Source: Halostagnicola sp. A56 (lineage in GTDB: Archaea > Halobacteriota > Halobacteria > Halobacteriales > Natrialbaceae). From it: a stretch of DNA of 61,688 bases. The notes under the pieces are model-generated. The model did no database searches. It was given only the letters and a program-made list of their open reading frames with translations, and was not told the DNA's origin. The number at the start of each line of letters is the position of its first letter. The stretch's first letter is position 1. The stretch spans positions 1 to 61,688 of the forward strand of contig NZ_JMIP02000016.1 in the NCBI RefSeq assembly GCF_000691505.1. Direction: 5' to 3'. The position numbers and the translations under genes are program-made. Below are positions 43,704 to 52,949 of the stretch, piece by piece.

Positions 43704-43710
43704 TTATTTA
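43704..43710 (+). promoter_or_regulatory. TATA box of the binding-protein gene
   Basis: TTATTTA is centred 27 bases before the ATG at 43734 and supports that start and a leaderless transcript, against alternative starts at 43689 and 43713. Confidence 0.6.
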
Positions 43711-43733
43711 GGATGGTGCGTATCTCAGCAATT

Positions 43734-45011
43734 ATGCGTGATAACGCAACCCAGGGTATCGACAGACGGCAGTTTGTCGGAATGATCGGTGCAGGAGCGA
43801 GCGTCGGCGTCGCCGGCTGTCTCGGTGGGACAGACGGCAGCGGCGGCGGAAGCGGCGTCCAGATCGGATTGATCGCGTTCGAACCGGGAAGCGCCCCGCA
43901 AGGAACCGCACAGGAACAGGCGGCTCAGATGGCGGTCGACGAACTCAACGACGACGGCGGGTTGCTCGGCGAGGATATCGAACTTCAGGTCGCGAACTCG
44001 CAGGGCGACACGACGACGGCGGAGGATCGCTATCTCGAGTTCGTTGTCGAGGACGGTGTCGACATGACGGCGGGCGTGTTCCAGACCGAGATCATGATCG
44101 ATCTCATGGACAACATCGCCCAGCACGAGGTCGTCCACATCAGCGGCGGAAACACGTCGCCGGAGATCTCGCGGTTCCTCGCAGAGGACTACGACCAGTA
44201 CAAGTACCACTTTCGCCCCTACGGGAACGCGGACATCTGGGTGGAGTCGGTCGCGGAGTTCGCCGGTTACATGCACGAAGCACAAGGGTGGGATACGATC
44301 GGCGTGCTCAACGAGGAGTTCGAGTGGACCCAGCCGTTCTCGAACGACCTCCCTGGACTGCTCGAGGAACAGGGTATCGACGTTCCGTACAACGAGCGCT
44401 ACCCCGGCAACACCGACAACTTCACGCCGCTTTTCGACAGCCTCGAGTCCGAAGGCGTCGATGCGGTCTTGATGAGTATGGCTCACACCGCCGGTCCCGC
44501 ACAGATCCAGTGGCGCGACGAGGAACGGGACTTCGCCATCGCGGGCCTGATCTCGCAGATCAACGATCCGGGCGCACACGAAGCGTTCGACGGCGCGACC
44601 GAGTTCGCGATGAGTAACACGCCCGGCGTTCACAAGGCTGAACTCTCCGATCAGACGACGACATTCGCGCAGAACTACTACGACGAGTACGGCGTCTACC
44701 CGAACGACGCCTTCTCGTACGCCACCTACGACGGAATCAAGATGTGGGCCGAAGTCGTCGCCCAAGAGGAGACGACCGATTCCGAGACGATCGTTCCGGC
44801 GCTCGCCGACCACACCTACGAGGGAACGCGCGGAACGATCGAGTTCAACGGCGAGGACTCCCAGTTCCCACACGACGCGAAGTTCGGCGAGGATCGCCTC
44901 CGTCGAGTCAACTTCCAGTGGCAGGTCAACGACGACGGAGACGGTGTACAGGAAGTCATTTACCCCGAAGACCTGGCGACCTCGGACTACCAGGAGCCTG
45001 AGTGGTTCTGA
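43734..45011 (+). CDS. Liv-type ABC transporter substrate-binding lipoprotein
   Basis: Periplasmic-type binding protein of 425 residues. The N-terminus has a twin-arginine signal IDRRQFVGMIGAGASVGVAG followed by a lipobox cysteine (VAGC) and a GGTDGSGGGSG linker, the usual haloarchaeal Tat lipoprotein design. The mature protein shows the Peripla_BP_6 pattern: IGLIAFEPGSAPQGTAQEQA, then LNDDGGLLGEDIELQVANSQ, later SYATYDGIKMWAEVVAQEE. It carries ligand specificity for the LivHMGF complex; the ligand cannot be read from sequence. In this locus an acid that is degraded by beta-oxidation is more likely than a branched-chain amino acid, which is inference. The start at 43734 is preferred because of the TATA box 27 bases upstream. 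livH follows after three bases. Confidence 0.92.
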   Translation: MRDNATQGIDRRQFVGMIGAGASVGVAGCLGGTDGSGGGSGVQIGLIAFEPGSAPQGTAQEQAAQMAVDELNDDGGLLGEDIELQVANSQGDTTTAEDRYLEFVVEDGVDMTAGVFQTEIMIDLMDNIAQHEVVHISGGNTSPEISRFLAEDYDQYKYHFRPYGNADIWVESVAEFAGYMHEAQGWDTIGVLNEEFEWTQPFSNDLPGLLEEQGIDVPYNERYPGNTDNFTPLFDSLESEGVDAVLMSMAHTAGPAQIQWRDEERDFAIAGLISQINDPGAHEAFDGATEFAMSNTPGVHKAELSDQTTTFAQNYYDEYGVYPNDAFSYATYDGIKMWAEVVAQEETTDSETIVPALADHTYEGTRGTIEFNGEDSQFPHDAKFGEDRLRRVNFQWQVNDDGDGVQEVIYPEDLATSDYQEPEWF

Positions 45012-45014
45012 CGC

Positions 45015-45872
45015 ATGGTCGACATCGTCGGTATCGCAGCGAACACGCTCATCCTCGGTTCGCTGTACGCGCTCATCGCGATCGGGTTCACGCTGGTGTT
45101 CGGCGTCGCGGGACAGGCGAACCTCGCCCACGGCGGAACCATTACGATCGGTGCGTTCACCGCCTGGTACGTCTCCGGAATGGGATACGGCGTCTGGATC
45201 GGGCTGCTCGCGGCCACCGTCACCGGTGCGCTCTTTCACGTCGTCCTGCATAGTTTACTGGTCAAACACACGGAGGACCCGGTCAACGTCCTGATCATCA
45301 CGCTGCTGTCCTGGCTGGTCATCGAGTACTCCTTCCGGGCGGCGGTCGGCACCAATCCGCGATCGGTCCCATCCATGCTCGACGGCGCCACGTCCATCGG
45401 GGGCGTCTCCTTTCTTTACAACAACCTGCTGATCTTCGCCGTCTCGTGGCTGTTCATCATCGGCCTGTTCGTCTTCATCAACCACACGAAGCACGGACAG
45501 GCGATCATCGCGACGGGGATGAACGAGAAAGGCGCGGCGCTGGTGGGTATCGACACCGACAGGATCACGCTCCTGGTCTGGGCGCTCGCGGGCGTCTTCG
45601 CGGGTTCGGCCGGCGTTCTCTACGGCACCTTCCGCGCCGCCTCCTACGACATGGGGATGACGCCGCTGACGCTCGCGTTCGCGATCGTCATCCTCGGTGG
45701 CATCGGCTCAATTCGGGGAAGCCTCATCGCTGCGTACGTCATCGGCTTTCTCGAGGTGTTCACCACGTCCGCCATCTCGCCGCGGCTGAGCGGTATGACG
45801 GCGCTGATTCTGATCATCCTCGTGTTGCTCTACAAGCCGACCGGCTTCTACGGCCGGGAACTGCCGACCTGA
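45015..45872 (+). CDS. Liv-type ABC transporter permease (LivH-like)
   Basis: Permease of 285 residues with about eight membrane helices. LivH landmarks: LILGSLYALIAIGFTLVFGV (about 13-32), GQANLAHGGTITIGAFTAWY (about 34), the coupling segment HTKHGQAIIATGMNEKGAAL (about 157) with GIDTDRITLLVWALAG, and the end IILVLLYKPTGFYGREL. It is co-transcribed with the binding protein (three-base gap) and pairs with LivM in the opposite operon. Confidence 0.93.
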   Translation: MVDIVGIAANTLILGSLYALIAIGFTLVFGVAGQANLAHGGTITIGAFTAWYVSGMGYGVWIGLLAATVTGALFHVVLHSLLVKHTEDPVNVLIITLLSWLVIEYSFRAAVGTNPRSVPSMLDGATSIGGVSFLYNNLLIFAVSWLFIIGLFVFINHTKHGQAIIATGMNEKGAALVGIDTDRITLLVWALAGVFAGSAGVLYGTFRAASYDMGMTPLTLAFAIVILGGIGSIRGSLIAAYVIGFLEVFTTSAISPRLSGMTALILIILVLLYKPTGFYGRELPT

Positions 45873-46055
45873 CGCGGCTCTTTTCGTTTCGAGCTCCGTT
45901 CGACGCTCGAGCCCACGCAGCAACGTTTCTCGACTCGATCCCGCGGGCGCTGCGTTACGTCCTCGACCGCCCGCTTTCGGCGACTCGTTGCCGGACCCGC
46001 GTTTCGTCCGCCCGGCCAGTAGCTATATTTCCACCCTCTGTGAACAAGTTCGCGA

Positions 46056-47387
46056 ATGACTGGCAGACGTCTCTTGCTCCCGGACCGCCTCGAGTCGCCC
46101 GACGACGCGGGCGAAGAATCGATCGAAGCCGTGCGGGCGGAACGCGATTTCTGGCGAACGCTCTTCGAAGGGCTGGTCGAGGAGTTCCCGGAACCGATTC
46201 TCGTCGTCAACGACGACGGTGCTATCACCCACTGGAACGACGAGAGCGCGGAGCTAACCGGCGTTTCCGATGGCGACGCGCTCGGCGAACAGGCGCTCGA
46301 AGTGATCGGCACCGAGGGCGTCGAGGAAACGCTGGCCGAAGAGATCGCAAGAACGGGCGAGGCGATTCAGGAGTCGGAGATCCGATCCGGCGGCCCGCCG
46401 GACGATCAGTGGCACATCCGCACGGCCGGCGTCCCGCTTCGAACGCCCGACGGCGAGTCGATCGGTGCCTTCGAGTACATCACGATCGTGACGGAACTGG
46501 TCGAACAGCGCAACGAACTCGAGGAGGTACAGACGGCCATCAGCGACATCGTCGACGGCGCGGTCGACGAACTACTCAGCGCCGCAGAGACGAACGCGGA
46601 GACGACCGACGACGTCGACGCGCTGGCCGCGACGCAGGTCGAGAACCTCGCGCAGGTGCGAAACGAGATGGAGTCGCTGTCGGCGACCGTCGAGGAGATT
46701 TCAGCCAGCGCCGAGGAGGTCAGCAGCCAGAGTCAGACCGCCGCCGAACTCGCCGACGAATCGAAGGACGCGACCGCCGATATCGTCTCGATCATCGACG
46801 ACGTTCGCGACGCGACGGACACGCTCTCTGCGACGACCCAGAACCTAGAACAGCGGATGCAAGAGATCGACAAAGTGGTCGACGTGATCGATCAGATCGC
46901 CGACGAGACCAACCTGCTCGCGGTCAACGCCAACATCCAGGCCGCGCAGGTCGATTCTGGTGCAGCGGGCTTCGCGGTCGTCGCCGACGAGGTCAAAGCG
47001 CTCGCCGACCAGTCGAAAGGCGAGGTCGGAACGATCGAAGATATCGTCGACGACGTTACCCAGAACACCACGGAAACGATCGACAACGTCGAGACGACCA
47101 TCGAGCGCGTCGACGACGCCATCGAACGCGCCCGGACGGTCGACGACAAACAGTCCGAGATCCAATCTGCGGTCGGCGAGGCGACGACCGGGATCGATCA
47201 GATCGCCGACGCGACCGACGATCAGGCCGCGACCGCACAGGAGGTCACGACGATGCTCGGTAACTCCCTCGAGCAGATCGAAGCCGTCGCCGCCGAAATC
47301 GAAACCCTCGCGGAAACGAACGATCAGCAGGCCGCGAAGGTCCGCGAAGTCAGAGACGAGGTCGCCGAGCTCGAGTCGGAACTGTAA
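46056..47387 (+). CDS. Soluble PAS-containing chemoreceptor (MCP) with non-canonical tip
   Basis: Methyl-accepting chemotaxis-type protein of 443 residues with no membrane helix. A PAS domain spans about 30-155 (FPEPILVVNDDGAITHWNDE is its start). The rest is a continuous antiparallel coiled coil of MCP type rich in A, E, D and T, with possible methylation-like EE/QQ pairs. The hairpin tip should read NLLALNAxIEAARAGExGxGF; here it reads NLLAVNANIQAAQVDSGAAG, then FAVVADEVKALADQ, which is normal. The Tsr-equivalent residues E385, R388 and E391 become Q, Q and S, so trimer and CheA contacts may differ. The gene is 183 bases after livH on the same strand with its own TATA-like CTATATTT near 46022. 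Confidence 0.85.
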   Translation: MTGRRLLLPDRLESPDDAGEESIEAVRAERDFWRTLFEGLVEEFPEPILVVNDDGAITHWNDESAELTGVSDGDALGEQALEVIGTEGVEETLAEEIARTGEAIQESEIRSGGPPDDQWHIRTAGVPLRTPDGESIGAFEYITIVTELVEQRNELEEVQTAISDIVDGAVDELLSAAETNAETTDDVDALAATQVENLAQVRNEMESLSATVEEISASAEEVSSQSQTAAELADESKDATADIVSIIDDVRDATDTLSATTQNLEQRMQEIDKVVDVIDQIADETNLLAVNANIQAAQVDSGAAGFAVVADEVKALADQSKGEVGTIEDIVDDVTQNTTETIDNVETTIERVDDAIERARTVDDKQSEIQSAVGEATTGIDQIADATDDQAATAQEVTTMLGNSLEQIEAVAAEIETLAETNDQQAAKVREVRDEVAELESEL

Positions 47388-47444
47388 CCCGTCGATTCTT
47401 CTTCGAGTGCCAGAAAGCGATCATCCTCGAGTGGACGACAGCGC

Positions 47445-49121
47445 TTATTCCTCGAGCGGCAGTCCGTCGTACTCCTCGTCGAAGTCCTCGCGCAGGACCT
47501 TCTTGTTGAACTTCCCGGTCGTCGTCTTCGGGATCTCCTCGACGAAGACGATCTTATCGGGCATCCACCACTTGGGATAGCGCTCGCGGAGGTGCGCCCG
47601 GAGTTCGTCGCCGGTCACGTCGTCCGCGGATGCGACGACGTAGGCGACCGGTCGTTCGTCCCACTTCTCGTGTTCGACGCTGATGACCGTCGCCTCCTCG
47701 ACCGCATCGTGGGCCATCAGTTCGTTCTCGAGTTCGATCGAGGAGATCCACTCGCCGCCGCTCTTGATGATGTCGTCGAGTCGGTCGACGACCTCGATGT
47801 AACCGTACTCGTCGATGGTGCCGATGTCGCCGGTCTTGAACCACCGTTTGGAAGACGCGTCTTCCGACTCCCCGTTCGCTTCGCTCTCGGGGACGTCGTC
47901 GGTGAACGACTCGGCCGTGGCCGCCGGGCGCTCGTAGTACTCGTCGATGAGCCACGGCGCGCGGGCCTGGATCTCGCCGGAGGATTCCCCGTCGTGGGGG
48001 ACTTCTTCGCCGTTCTGATCACGCAGGCGGATCTGCACGCCGGGGGCGGGGAGGCCAGGCTTCATCTGCTGTTGATACTGGCCGCTCTCGTCTAACTCCT
48101 CTTTGACTTCGGTGGTGGTCATGGTGTTCACGAGGTTCGGCGCGGCCTCGGTCATCCCGTAACCCTGGTAGATCGGCGCACCGATCTCCTTGTCGAATTT
48201 CTCCATGAGCCACTCTGGGGGCGAACTGCCGCCGGTCAGGACCCGATCTAAGCTCTCGAGTTCGATGTCCTCGCGCTCGTCGTAGAAACTGGCCATCTCG
48301 CGCCAGACCGTCGGGACGGCGGCGGTGATGGTGACGCCCTCCCGATCGATCAGTTCGGCGATCTGCTCGGAATCGGTCTTCGGCCCCGGCAACACGAGCT
48401 TCGAGCCACAGAACGTCGCGGTGTAGGGCAGTCCCCAGCCGTTGACGTGGTACATCGGCACGACGGGCATAACGGCGTCGTTCTCGCTGATTTTGAAGAC
48501 GTCGATGTGGCTGTGGGTCAGCGTGTGCAGGTAGATGTTTCGGTGGGTGTAGGCCACGCCCTTCGGGAGTCCGGTCGTTCCGGAGGTATAACAGATACCC
48601 GCCTCTCGCTCCTCGTCGATGTCCGGCCACTCGTAGTCGGTCTCGTGGCCGTCGAGGAGGTCCTCGTAGGACTGGACTGGCTCGAGGTCCGTCTCGGGCA
48701 CCTCGTCGTCGAGGACGACGTAGTGTTCGACGGTCTCGAACTGGTCGGCGACGTTCTCGACGGTCTCGACGAACGCCGGATCGACGAAGACGACCTCGTC
48801 TTCGGCCTCGTTGACGATCTCGACGATGTGCTCGTCGGGGAGCATGTGGTTCGTCATGTGGATGCTCCGGCCGCTACAGGACAGCCCGAAGTAGAGCTCG
48901 TAGTGGCGGTGGTGGTTGATCGCCATCACCGACGCCCTGCTGCCCATCTCGAGGCCGAGTTCGTCGAGGGCGTTCGCGAGCTGGGCCATTCGATCCGCTG
49001 CCTCGTTGTACGTGTACCGGTGTGTCGTTCCGTCCGCTTCTTCCGAGACGATCTCCTTGTGGCCGAACTGGGAGACCGCACGATCGAGCATGACCTGCAG
49101 CGTGAGTTCGTAGTCTTTCAT
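47445..49121 (-). CDS. Acyl-CoA ligase (AMP-forming), first of a paralogous pair
   Basis: ANL-superfamily ligase of 558 residues. P-loop YTSGTTGLPKGVAYTHR near 177; YGMTEAAPNLV near 325; RWFKTGDIGTIDEYGY near 442; IKSGGEWISSIELENEL near 463; catalytic-lysine end TTTGKFNKKVLREDF. It shares runs of identical protein and highly similar DNA with the ligase at 59119 (for example KTGDIGTIDEYGY and KSGGEWISSxELENELMAHD), but differs in the substrate-pocket half. It is the last gene of the four-gene operon read from 52801, overlapping the DUF35 gene by four bases. Confidence 0.93.
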   Translation of the reverse strand: MKDYELTLQVMLDRAVSQFGHKEIVSEEADGTTHRYTYNEAADRMAQLANALDELGLEMGSRASVMAINHHRHYELYFGLSCSGRSIHMTNHMLPDEHIVEIVNEAEDEVVFVDPAFVETVENVADQFETVEHYVVLDDEVPETDLEPVQSYEDLLDGHETDYEWPDIDEEREAGICYTSGTTGLPKGVAYTHRNIYLHTLTHSHIDVFKISENDAVMPVVPMYHVNGWGLPYTATFCGSKLVLPGPKTDSEQIAELIDREGVTITAAVPTVWREMASFYDEREDIELESLDRVLTGGSSPPEWLMEKFDKEIGAPIYQGYGMTEAAPNLVNTMTTTEVKEELDESGQYQQQMKPGLPAPGVQIRLRDQNGEEVPHDGESSGEIQARAPWLIDEYYERPAATAESFTDDVPESEANGESEDASSKRWFKTGDIGTIDEYGYIEVVDRLDDIIKSGGEWISSIELENELMAHDAVEEATVISVEHEKWDERPVAYVVASADDVTGDELRAHLRERYPKWWMPDKIVFVEEIPKTTTGKFNKKVLREDFDEEYDGLPLEE

Positions 49122-49660
49122 TGTGTGTCACCTTTCGGGACGAACCGATAAAAGACCCGTTCTGACGCACTCCCTCCCTCGATGTCGACGATCTTTAGCG
49201 AGACCGGATCGCCGATCTCGAGGTCGTCGTACCGGGCGTCGTCGATCCGCGCCGAGAGCTTGATCTCGCCCAGGTCGACGACGGCGACGACGAACGGCGA
49301 CGTGTCGTGGTAGCCAAGCGGCGTGCCGCCGCGCGATTCGCTGAACGCGAACAGTTCGCCCTTGTGGGGCAAGTCGACGTACTCGAGGTCGTCGGCCATA
49401 CACTCCGGACAGACGATTCGCGGCGGGAAGTGGATCTCACCACAGTCGGTACACCGTGTCGTCGTGAGCCTGCCGTCGTCGAGGTTCTCGTAGAACTCGG
49501 CGATCTGCGTGTGCTCCGGCGTCTGTCGCTCGTAGAAATCGAGCAGATCGGGAAGCTCGATCTCCGAGGGGATCGATACGGTCTCTCTGGGGACCGATCC
49601 GTTGGCGTCGCTCGACCTTCCCGGATCGGTCGAATCGGTGGTGTCTTGCTGGTCTGTCAT
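49118..49660 (-). CDS. DUF35 Zn-ribbon/OB-fold protein, thiolase partner
   Basis: Protein of 180 residues. The rubredoxin-like zinc ribbon CTDCGEIHFPPRIVCPECMA is at about 69-88, followed by an OB-fold of about 80 residues (LPHKGELFAFSESRGGTPLG, then PFVVAVVDLGEIKLSARID). The N-terminal 40 residues are a T/D/S-rich linker. In archaea such proteins bind acyl-CoA and form complexes with SCP-x-type thiolases, or bridge HMG-CoA synthase and thiolase. Here it overlaps the thiolase and ligase genes by four bases on each side, strong evidence for working with them. Confidence 0.92.
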   Translation of the reverse strand: MTDQQDTTDSTDPGRSSDANGSVPRETVSIPSEIELPDLLDFYERQTPEHTQIAEFYENLDDGRLTTTRCTDCGEIHFPPRIVCPECMADDLEYVDLPHKGELFAFSESRGGTPLGYHDTSPFVVAVVDLGEIKLSARIDDARYDDLEIGDPVSLKIVDIEGGSASERVFYRFVPKGDTQ

Positions 49661-50847
49661 TGTGGATCACGTCCCAGCGTCATGACGCTGTGAACTGACG
49701 CACTGCCGCTCAAGTTGTGGATGAGCCCGGTCGTGGCGTCCTCGACCTGCCGGTCGCTCGAGACGGTTCCCTGGAACTGCTGGGTGATTTCGAGGGCCTG
49801 GGAGACGCCGGTCGCACCGAGCGGGTGGCCACAGCCCAGCAGGCCGCCGCGCGGGTTGACCGCCACGTCGCCGTCGAGGTGGCTCCGGCCGTCCTCGATG
49901 AACTGGCCGCCCTCGCCGCGCTCGCAGAAGCCGAGTTCCTCGTACTCAATGATCTCGCTGATCGAGAAGCAGTCGTGGACTTCGGCCACGTCAATCTCCG
50001 AGAGCGGGTCTTCGATTCCCGCCTGCTCGTAGGCGTTTTGAGAGGCCTCGCGAGCCTGGGGCCAGCCGTCGAACGACGGGAGGTTGTTGATGGAGTTGCC
50101 TGCCATCGAGGACTGGCCGCTGCCGGTGATCCAGGCTGGGGTATCGGTGACTTCGCGGGCTTTCTCCTCGCTCATCACGATCACGCCCGTTGCACCGTCC
50201 GTGATGCCGCTGCAGTCGTAGAGGTGCAGCGGCGGCGCGATCTCGGGAGACTCGGTTATCTCGTCTTCCTCAACCGTCGACTGGAACTGCGCGAAGTCGG
50301 TGCGGGAGGCGTTGGTCTTGTTCTTGGCCGCGACTTTCGAGAGCTGCTCGCGGGTCGTGCCGTACTCGTGCATGTGTCGCTGGGCGTACCAGGCGAAAAA
50401 CGGCGGCGCGGCGAGGCCGTTGACGCCGTCGAACTCCCGGTCGAGCACGTTCGCCATTGACGACTGCACTTCGGGCATGTGTTCGCGGCCGAGGTTCATC
50501 TTCTCGACACCGAGGACGAGCGCGGTGTCTAACTGGCCGGCCGCGATCGCGAGCCAGGCGTAGCGAAGCGCGGCCTGCCCGCTCGCACAAGCAAGCTCGG
50601 TCCGGGCGATCATCTCCGTCACGTCGATGCCGAGTAACTCGGCGACCATCGGCGCGACGTGTGTCTGATTGGCGAATCGCTCGGGCTGGACCGCACCGAC
50701 GAACAGCCCCTCGATGTCTTCGGGGCCGATATCAGGGACGGCGTCGAAGGTCGCCTTCCCGCCCTCCTGGGCGAGGTCCTTCCAGCTCGCGTCGCGGTCG
50801 CCCCAGTCCGAGGTGCCGCCGCCGACGATTGCGACGTTGCGGGTCAT
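49657..50847 (-). CDS. Thiolase, SCP-x/acetyl-CoA acetyltransferase type
   Basis: Thiolase-fold enzyme of 396 residues, cleaving 3-oxoacyl-CoA with CoA. The nucleophile cysteine is in ELACASGQAALRYAWLAIAA (about 87), the catalytic histidine in VHDCFSISEIIEYEELGF (about 291), and the last pair in NPRGGLLGCGHPLGATGVSQ (Cys about 337, His about 339). All catalytic residues are present. The DUF35 gene overlaps its end. I use the ATG at 50847, one base after the stop of the upstream gene, preceded by GGTGAGTGAG; a GTG at 50856 would add three residues. Confidence 0.93.
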   Translation of the reverse strand: MTRNVAIVGGGTSDWGDRDASWKDLAQEGGKATFDAVPDIGPEDIEGLFVGAVQPERFANQTHVAPMVAELLGIDVTEMIARTELACASGQAALRYAWLAIAAGQLDTALVLGVEKMNLGREHMPEVQSSMANVLDREFDGVNGLAAPPFFAWYAQRHMHEYGTTREQLSKVAAKNKTNASRTDFAQFQSTVEEDEITESPEIAPPLHLYDCSGITDGATGVIVMSEEKAREVTDTPAWITGSGQSSMAGNSINNLPSFDGWPQAREASQNAYEQAGIEDPLSEIDVAEVHDCFSISEIIEYEELGFCERGEGGQFIEDGRSHLDGDVAVNPRGGLLGCGHPLGATGVSQALEITQQFQGTVSSDRQVEDATTGLIHNLSGSASVHSVMTLGRDPQ

Positions 50848-50848
50848 C

Positions 50849-52801
50849 TCACTCACCCGTAAACTCCGGCGCTCGATTCCGTCTGAACGCCGTGACGCCC
50901 TCGTACATGTCGTCGGTGGTCGTCAGCAGGGCGAACGACTGTTTTTCCATCGCGAGCGCCGCCTCGAGGCTGGCCTCCTGTCCGTCGTTGATGACCTGCT
51001 TCGCCGCCTTGAGCGCGACCGGCGGGCCGGAGACGAGATCCGAGACGATGTCATCGACGAGCTCTTGAAATTCGTCTTTCGGGACGGCGTGGTTTAGAAT
51101 CCCCCACTCCTCGGCTCGTTCGGCGTCGAACTGGAGACCGCGGAAGACCATCTCCTTCGCTCGGTTCTCGCCGACGAGTCTGACGAGTCGCTGGGTCGCG
51201 CCGCCGCCGGGGATCAGGCCGAGGTTCGTCTCGGGCGTGCCGAGGGTGGAGTCCGTCGTCGCCACGCGGATGTCACAGGCCAGCGCGAGTTCGATGCCCG
51301 CGCCGAGACAGTACCCGTCGATCTTCGCGACCGTCGGCCGCTCGAACTCGTAGACCGTCTGGAACACTTCGTCGGGATCCATGATGTCTGTCGGCTCGCC
51401 GGCGGTGAAGCCGGTGATGTCCGCTCCCGAACTGAACGCCTTCTCGCCGGCGCCCTCGAAAACGACACAGGAGACGTCGTCGACGTCGATATCGGTCAGG
51501 AGCCGATCGATCTCCATAAATACGTCCTCGGACATCGAGTTCAGCTTCTCGCGGCGATCGATCGTCACGTCGAGGACGCCCTCGTCGGTGAGTTCCCAGT
51601 CGAGGTAGTGATACGGCGGGTCGACGCGGTAGTCGTAGAAGCCCTTGCCGGCGTCCTCGCCGGTGAAGCCGTCCTCGACGAGTTCGACGAGGTACTCTGC
51701 CGGCTCGTAGCGATCGGCACCGTACTCCGCGTGTAGTTCCTCGAGTTTCTCGAGGACTGCGTCGAGGCCGATACGATCGCCGCGCCGGCACATTCCCTCG
51801 GGGAAGTTTCCGCCGAGGCGGAGGCCGATGTCGATCGCTTCGGGCGTCGCCACGTCGTTGCCGATGAGCCACGCGGCCTTGTTGATCATGACCGCCTCAG
51901 TGCGAAGCGTGTCGAACTCGGCGATGTCCTCGGGCGTGTAGTCGACGCCCTCGCTCTCTTCGTACTCGTAGAAGCCGCTGCCGGTTTTCTTGCCGAGGTT
52001 CTCGTTCTCGACTTTCCGTTCGATGACCGGCGGGATCGGATCGTCGGAGGAGTCGCGGTAGTGATACGCGATGTCGATGCCGCCGAAGTCGTTGAGTTCG
52101 AACGGCCCCATCGGATAGCCTCGCTCGTAGACCATCGTCGCATCGGCTTCCTGAACTGTCGTCTCGTCGTTCGAGAGCATCCAGGCTGCCTCTTCCATGT
52201 ACGGGACGAGGACGGTGTTGACGACGAAGCCGTGGACATCCTTGCGCACGTAGATCGGTCGCTTGTCGACCGATTCAGCCCACTCGTGGGCGATTTTTGC
52301 CGTCTCGTCGCTCGTCGCCTCGCCGTACGTGACCTCGACGAGGTCCATCTTCACCGGCGGGTTGAAAAAGTGCAGTCCGACGACCTGCTTGGGGCGGTCG
52401 GTCGCCGAGGCGATAGCCGAAATCGAGAGACTCGAGGTGTTCGACGCCAGAATGGCGTGCTCGGGCGCGTGTTCGTCGACCGAGGAGAACGTGTCCTCCT
52501 TGATCTCGATCTGTTCGGGGACGGCCTCGATCACGAGGTCGGCATCGGAGACGGCGGCCTCGAGATCGGTCGTCGTTCCGATCCGCTCGAGGACTGCCTC
52601 GCTGGATTCGTCGATCTGGCCCTTCTCCGCGAGCTTTTCGACGCTCCACTCGATGTTCTCGTAGCCGTCCTGGACGAACTCGTCTTCGATGTCACGAAGC
52701 ATCACGTCGTAGCCGCCGAGCGCTGCAACCTCGGCGATGCCGTGGCCCATACTGCCAGCGCCAAGCACTGCCACTCGTTGCACTAGGTCCTGCGTCATCA
52801 T
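50849..52801 (-). CDS. 3-hydroxyacyl-CoA dehydrogenase / enoyl-CoA hydratase fusion
   Basis: Bifunctional enzyme of about 650 residues. The N-terminal dehydrogenase has the NAD motif VAVLGAGSMGHGIAEVAALG (about 9-28), HFFNPPVKMDLVEVTYG (about 138), and the C-domain start GFVVNTVLVPYMEEAAW. A second dehydrogenase C-domain repeat follows. The C-terminal crotonase domain starts about 385 with YHYLDWELTDEGVLDVTIDR, has FSSGADITGF with the oxyanion glycine, and ATTDSTLGTPETNLGLIPGG containing the catalytic glutamate. Archaeal proteins of this order (dehydrogenase first) occur in crotonyl-CoA conversions and beta-oxidation, opposite to bacterial FadB. The minus-strand TATA GATATATG (52824-52831) points to a leaderless start at 52801 or 52798, not at 52822. 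Confidence 0.92.
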   Translation of the reverse strand: MMTQDLVQRVAVLGAGSMGHGIAEVAALGGYDVMLRDIEDEFVQDGYENIEWSVEKLAEKGQIDESSEAVLERIGTTTDLEAAVSDADLVIEAVPEQIEIKEDTFSSVDEHAPEHAILASNTSSLSISAIASATDRPKQVVGLHFFNPPVKMDLVEVTYGEATSDETAKIAHEWAESVDKRPIYVRKDVHGFVVNTVLVPYMEEAAWMLSNDETTVQEADATMVYERGYPMGPFELNDFGGIDIAYHYRDSSDDPIPPVIERKVENENLGKKTGSGFYEYEESEGVDYTPEDIAEFDTLRTEAVMINKAAWLIGNDVATPEAIDIGLRLGGNFPEGMCRRGDRIGLDAVLEKLEELHAEYGADRYEPAEYLVELVEDGFTGEDAGKGFYDYRVDPPYHYLDWELTDEGVLDVTIDRREKLNSMSEDVFMEIDRLLTDIDVDDVSCVVFEGAGEKAFSSGADITGFTAGEPTDIMDPDEVFQTVYEFERPTVAKIDGYCLGAGIELALACDIRVATTDSTLGTPETNLGLIPGGGATQRLVRLVGENRAKEMVFRGLQFDAERAEEWGILNHAVPKDEFQELVDDIVSDLVSGPPVALKAAKQVINDGQEASLEAALAMEKQSFALLTTTDDMYEGVTAFRRNRAPEFTGE

Positions 52802-52823
52802 CCGTAACTGGGGGAGATCCATA

Positions 52824-52831
52824 CATATATC
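52824..52831 (-). promoter_or_regulatory. TATA box of the beta-oxidation operon
   Basis: GATATATG on the minus strand, centred about 27 bases before the ATGs at 52801/52798. It rules against the upstream ATG at 52822, which would lie before the transcript start. Confidence 0.6.
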
Positions 52832-52949
52832 TTTGGAAGAAACGTACGCCGGCGGTGCTCGCTCTCTGGCGTCACTCGCTGTCTGTGTCGAACGCGGCGG
52901 TAGTACAATCGATCGGAACTGGAAACGCAATTCTCCGGATCCGCTGATT

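Noticed and set aside
43725..45251. 508-codon open frame opposite the binding protein
   Set aside because: Antisense shadow; the plus-strand product has a Tat lipoprotein signal and a binding-protein fold.
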